From positions 72,962,501 to 73,026,500 of the forward strand of contig NC_091263.1 of NCBI RefSeq assembly GCF_042477335.2: 64,000 bases of DNA. Direction: 5' to 3'. The position numbers and the translations under genes are program-made. Origin of the DNA: Ovis canadensis. Lineage: Eukaryota; Chordata; Mammalia; Artiodactyla; Bovidae. The notes beneath the pieces were generated by a model. It saw nothing but the letters and a program-made list of their open reading frames with translations, made no database searches and was not told the origin of the DNA. Below, one piece after another: positions 62,185 to 64,000 of this stretch; position 1 is the stretch's first letter; the number at the start of each line of letters is the position of its first letter.

Positions 62185-62830
62185 GCTTTTTAAAGATTTG
62201 CAGCGATTTTCAGCCTACAGAAAAGTTGCAAGTACGGTACAGGAAGTGGATTCCCCAAACCATTTGAGAGCAAGCAGCCAGCTTGGCTGTGACCCCCGAT
62301 TGTTTGTGTGTGTTTACCATCTCTTAGGACACTTCCCTGCGTATCGACGAGACAGTCGTCACAGTTAGGGAATTAACACTGATGCCTGCAATCACTGGAC
62401 CTCATTCAGGTTTTGCCAGTTTACCCCGTTTGTGGCAAACACGCAGCCCAGGGCCCCCTGCCTCAAGCTGTCCTGTCTCTCCTCGTCTCCGTCAGCCTGG
62501 GGACTTGGTCCAGTTTCCTGGGCCTTCTTTGACTCCCGGGATGTGGGACTTGTGATGATGGTAGTGTAGATATTTTGTAGAGCTTCCCCCATTCCAACCT
62601 GACGTTCCCTCTGTTAGACCCAGAGTCTGCGTCTTTGCAGGGACATCACCAGAGGCGAGACTCCGCATTCTCCCTGCGTCTTACCATGAAGCAGCACTGA
62701 CTTTGTCCTCTGTCATCCTCAGGGAGGGTGGTGGCTGCCAGGTGCCCCACTCTGAAGTCGCTTTCTCCCCCCTGCAATTAATAACTTTTTTATGGGGAGT
62801 TATGAGTCTGACCTCTTATTTACACTTTAA
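62185..62830. mobile_element. Old L1-type repeat
   Basis: AGAAAAGTTGCAAGTACGGT, AATTAACACTGATGCCTGCA, GATATTTTGTAGAGCTTCCC and CCCCTGCAATTAATAACTTT follow a common ancient mammalian L1-derived block, also seen in part at 52210-52330. Confidence 0.6.
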
Positions 62831-62989
62831 AAAGTCCAGCTCAGGGCTCCAGGAAGCATTGGGGCTCAGCTCACGGCCATTTCCACAGCTGGCACCCTCA
62901 CAGCCTGACACCGTGTAAGCCAGTTGCCCTCCTGGCTCAGAGCTCTCCGGGGGCTGGGCCGTCAGCCTCCATCTCCTGAATGATGAGCT

Positions 62990-63240
62990 CTGGAACTCCT
63001 GCTGTCTTGTAAGCCCAGAGTGCAGGCTTTAGGTCAGAGAGACCTGGCGCCCAATCCTGGCCTTGTCGTGTCCTGCCTGTGGCCGTCGTCAAGGACTGTG
63101 ACCACCTGAGCACCAGCTTCCTCCGCCAGCGGATGGAGGCATCACCGTGCCCGCCTCCAGGGGTGCCGGGTGGGGAGCACCTTGACGGGATGCGAGCCCG
63201 TCGCCAGGCCTGGCACACACTAGGTGTTCAGGATTTGCGG
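62990..63240 (+). repeat. MIR SINE
   Basis: GAGTGCAGGCTTTAGGTCAG, CCAATCCTGGCCTTGTCGTG, GCACCAGCTTCCTCCGCCAG and GCCTGGCACACACTAGGTGT follow MIR from head to 3' end. Confidence 0.82.
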
Positions 63241-63369
63241 GCTGCCTGCCCCCTCCCCCCATCAGCCCTGTTTCCTGCCCTGACAGCGGCCCGGAGCTTC
63301 CGAGCACCGGGCGTGAGCTGCGTGCTGACCCAAGTCCAGGAGTGCTGAGAGCATTGGAACCAGAGTGCC

Positions 63370-63690
63370 CTGGGCTTTTATTCAGTTCAGCAGGCGATTA
63401 CTTACAATAGCCAGGACAGAGAGGCGACCCAGATGTCCGTCGCCAGAGGAATGGGTCAGGACGCCGTGGTCCAGACGCACAAGGGAATGCTACTCAGCTG
63501 TGGAAAGGAACGCATGAGTCAGTTCTAACGAGGTGGATGAGCCTAGAGCCTGTTATACAGAGTGAAGTGAGTCAGGAAGAGAGAGACGGATCTCATCTAT
63601 GAACACATACGTGTGGCGTCTAGAAGGTGCTGATGATCCTACATGCAGGACAGGAGAGGAGACAAGCACAGACAACGGGCTGTGGACCCG
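63370..63690 (+). mobile_element. L1 3' end, sense
   Basis: GAATGCTACTCAGCTGTGGA, ACGAGGTGGATGAGCCTAGA, CTGTTATACAGAGTGAAGTG and CATGCAGGACAGGAGAGGAG are artiodactyl L1 3' end landmarks. The purine-rich part is expanded into a minisatellite. Confidence 0.88.
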
Positions 63691-63868
63691 GGGGGAGAGG
63701 AGGTGGGACGATGGGGGGAGAGGAGGTGGGATGATGAGGGGGTGGGGAGGGTGGGATGATGAGGGGGAGAGGAGGGTAGGATGATGGTGGGGGGAGAGGA
63801 GGTGGGATGATGGGGGGGAGAGGAGGGTGGGATAATGGGGGGGAGAGGAGGGTGGGACGACAGGGGAG
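63691..63868 (+). repeat. Purine-rich minisatellite in L1 tail
   Basis: About eight copies of a 20-27-base unit such as GGGGAGAGGAGGTGGGATGA, with length variation in G-runs. The plus strand is almost all purine. Confidence 0.93.
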
Positions 63869-63889
63869 AATGGCTTTGAACATACACAG

Positions 63890-64000
63890 ATGTACCTGGT
63901 GGCTCAGGCTGTGAAGAGTCCGCCTGCGATGCAGGAGACCTGGACTCCATCCCTGGGTCGGGAGGATTCCCTGGGGAAGGACCTGGCAGCCCCCTCCAGC
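63890..64000 (+). mobile_element. Bov-tA SINE, cut by window edge
   Basis: TACCTGGTGGCTCAGGCTGT head and CCATCCCTGGGTCGGGAGGA; the 3' half lies beyond the window. Confidence 0.9.

Overview
The window is nuclear genomic DNA of a pecoran ruminant (cattle, buffalo, sheep, goat or a relative). The evidence is the repeat content: BovB (RTE) LINEs on both strands, many Bov-tA/Bov-A2 tRNA-Glu-derived SINEs, CHR-type SINEs shared by ruminants and whales, and older mammalian L1 and MIR. I cannot tell the species from sequence alone. There are no bacterial, phage or CRISPR features.

The one protein-coding gene I can prove is NUP210 (nuclear pore membrane glycoprotein gp210), on the + strand. Its first four coding exons lie at 40070-40242, 54111-54247, 56217-56348 and 61011-61107. 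They have consensus GT/AG boundaries and a reading frame that carries across every junction. Together they encode the first 179 residues plus two bases: signal peptide, then the start of the lumenal domain. The gene runs on past the right edge. Exon 1 sits in a strong CpG island (about 39.6-40.8 kb) that must contain the promoter.

Layout: 1-39.6 kb is gene-free, repeat-rich upstream DNA. Its most striking part is 7.3-19.2 kb, where several antisense L1 copies are interrupted by an endogenous-retrovirus 3' end, a solo LTR, BovB copies in both orientations and SINEs. A second BovB (24.47-26.45 kb, minus strand) still carries a 488-codon uninterrupted reverse-transcriptase frame. From 19 to 39 kb there are more SINEs, L1 3' ends, a second LTR and stretches of unrecognised sequence. 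From 39.6 kb on is NUP210: intron 1 (13.9 kb), intron 2 (2.0 kb), intron 3 (4.7 kb, with a long alternating purine-pyrimidine GT/GC tract) and the start of intron 4 (with a purine-rich minisatellite inside an L1 tail).

I looked for an undescribed biological system and did not find one. The unusual items are structural: a roughly 230-bp L1 segment present on both sides of a retroviral 3' end, inverted BovB pairs, an apparent L1 strand switch, a palindromic element split by a SINE, a head-to-head SINE pair just downstream of NUP210 exon 2, the potential Z-DNA tract in intron 3, and a possible divergent splice donor upstream of NUP210. Nearly all long open frames in the window are repeat-derived or CpG-island artefacts.
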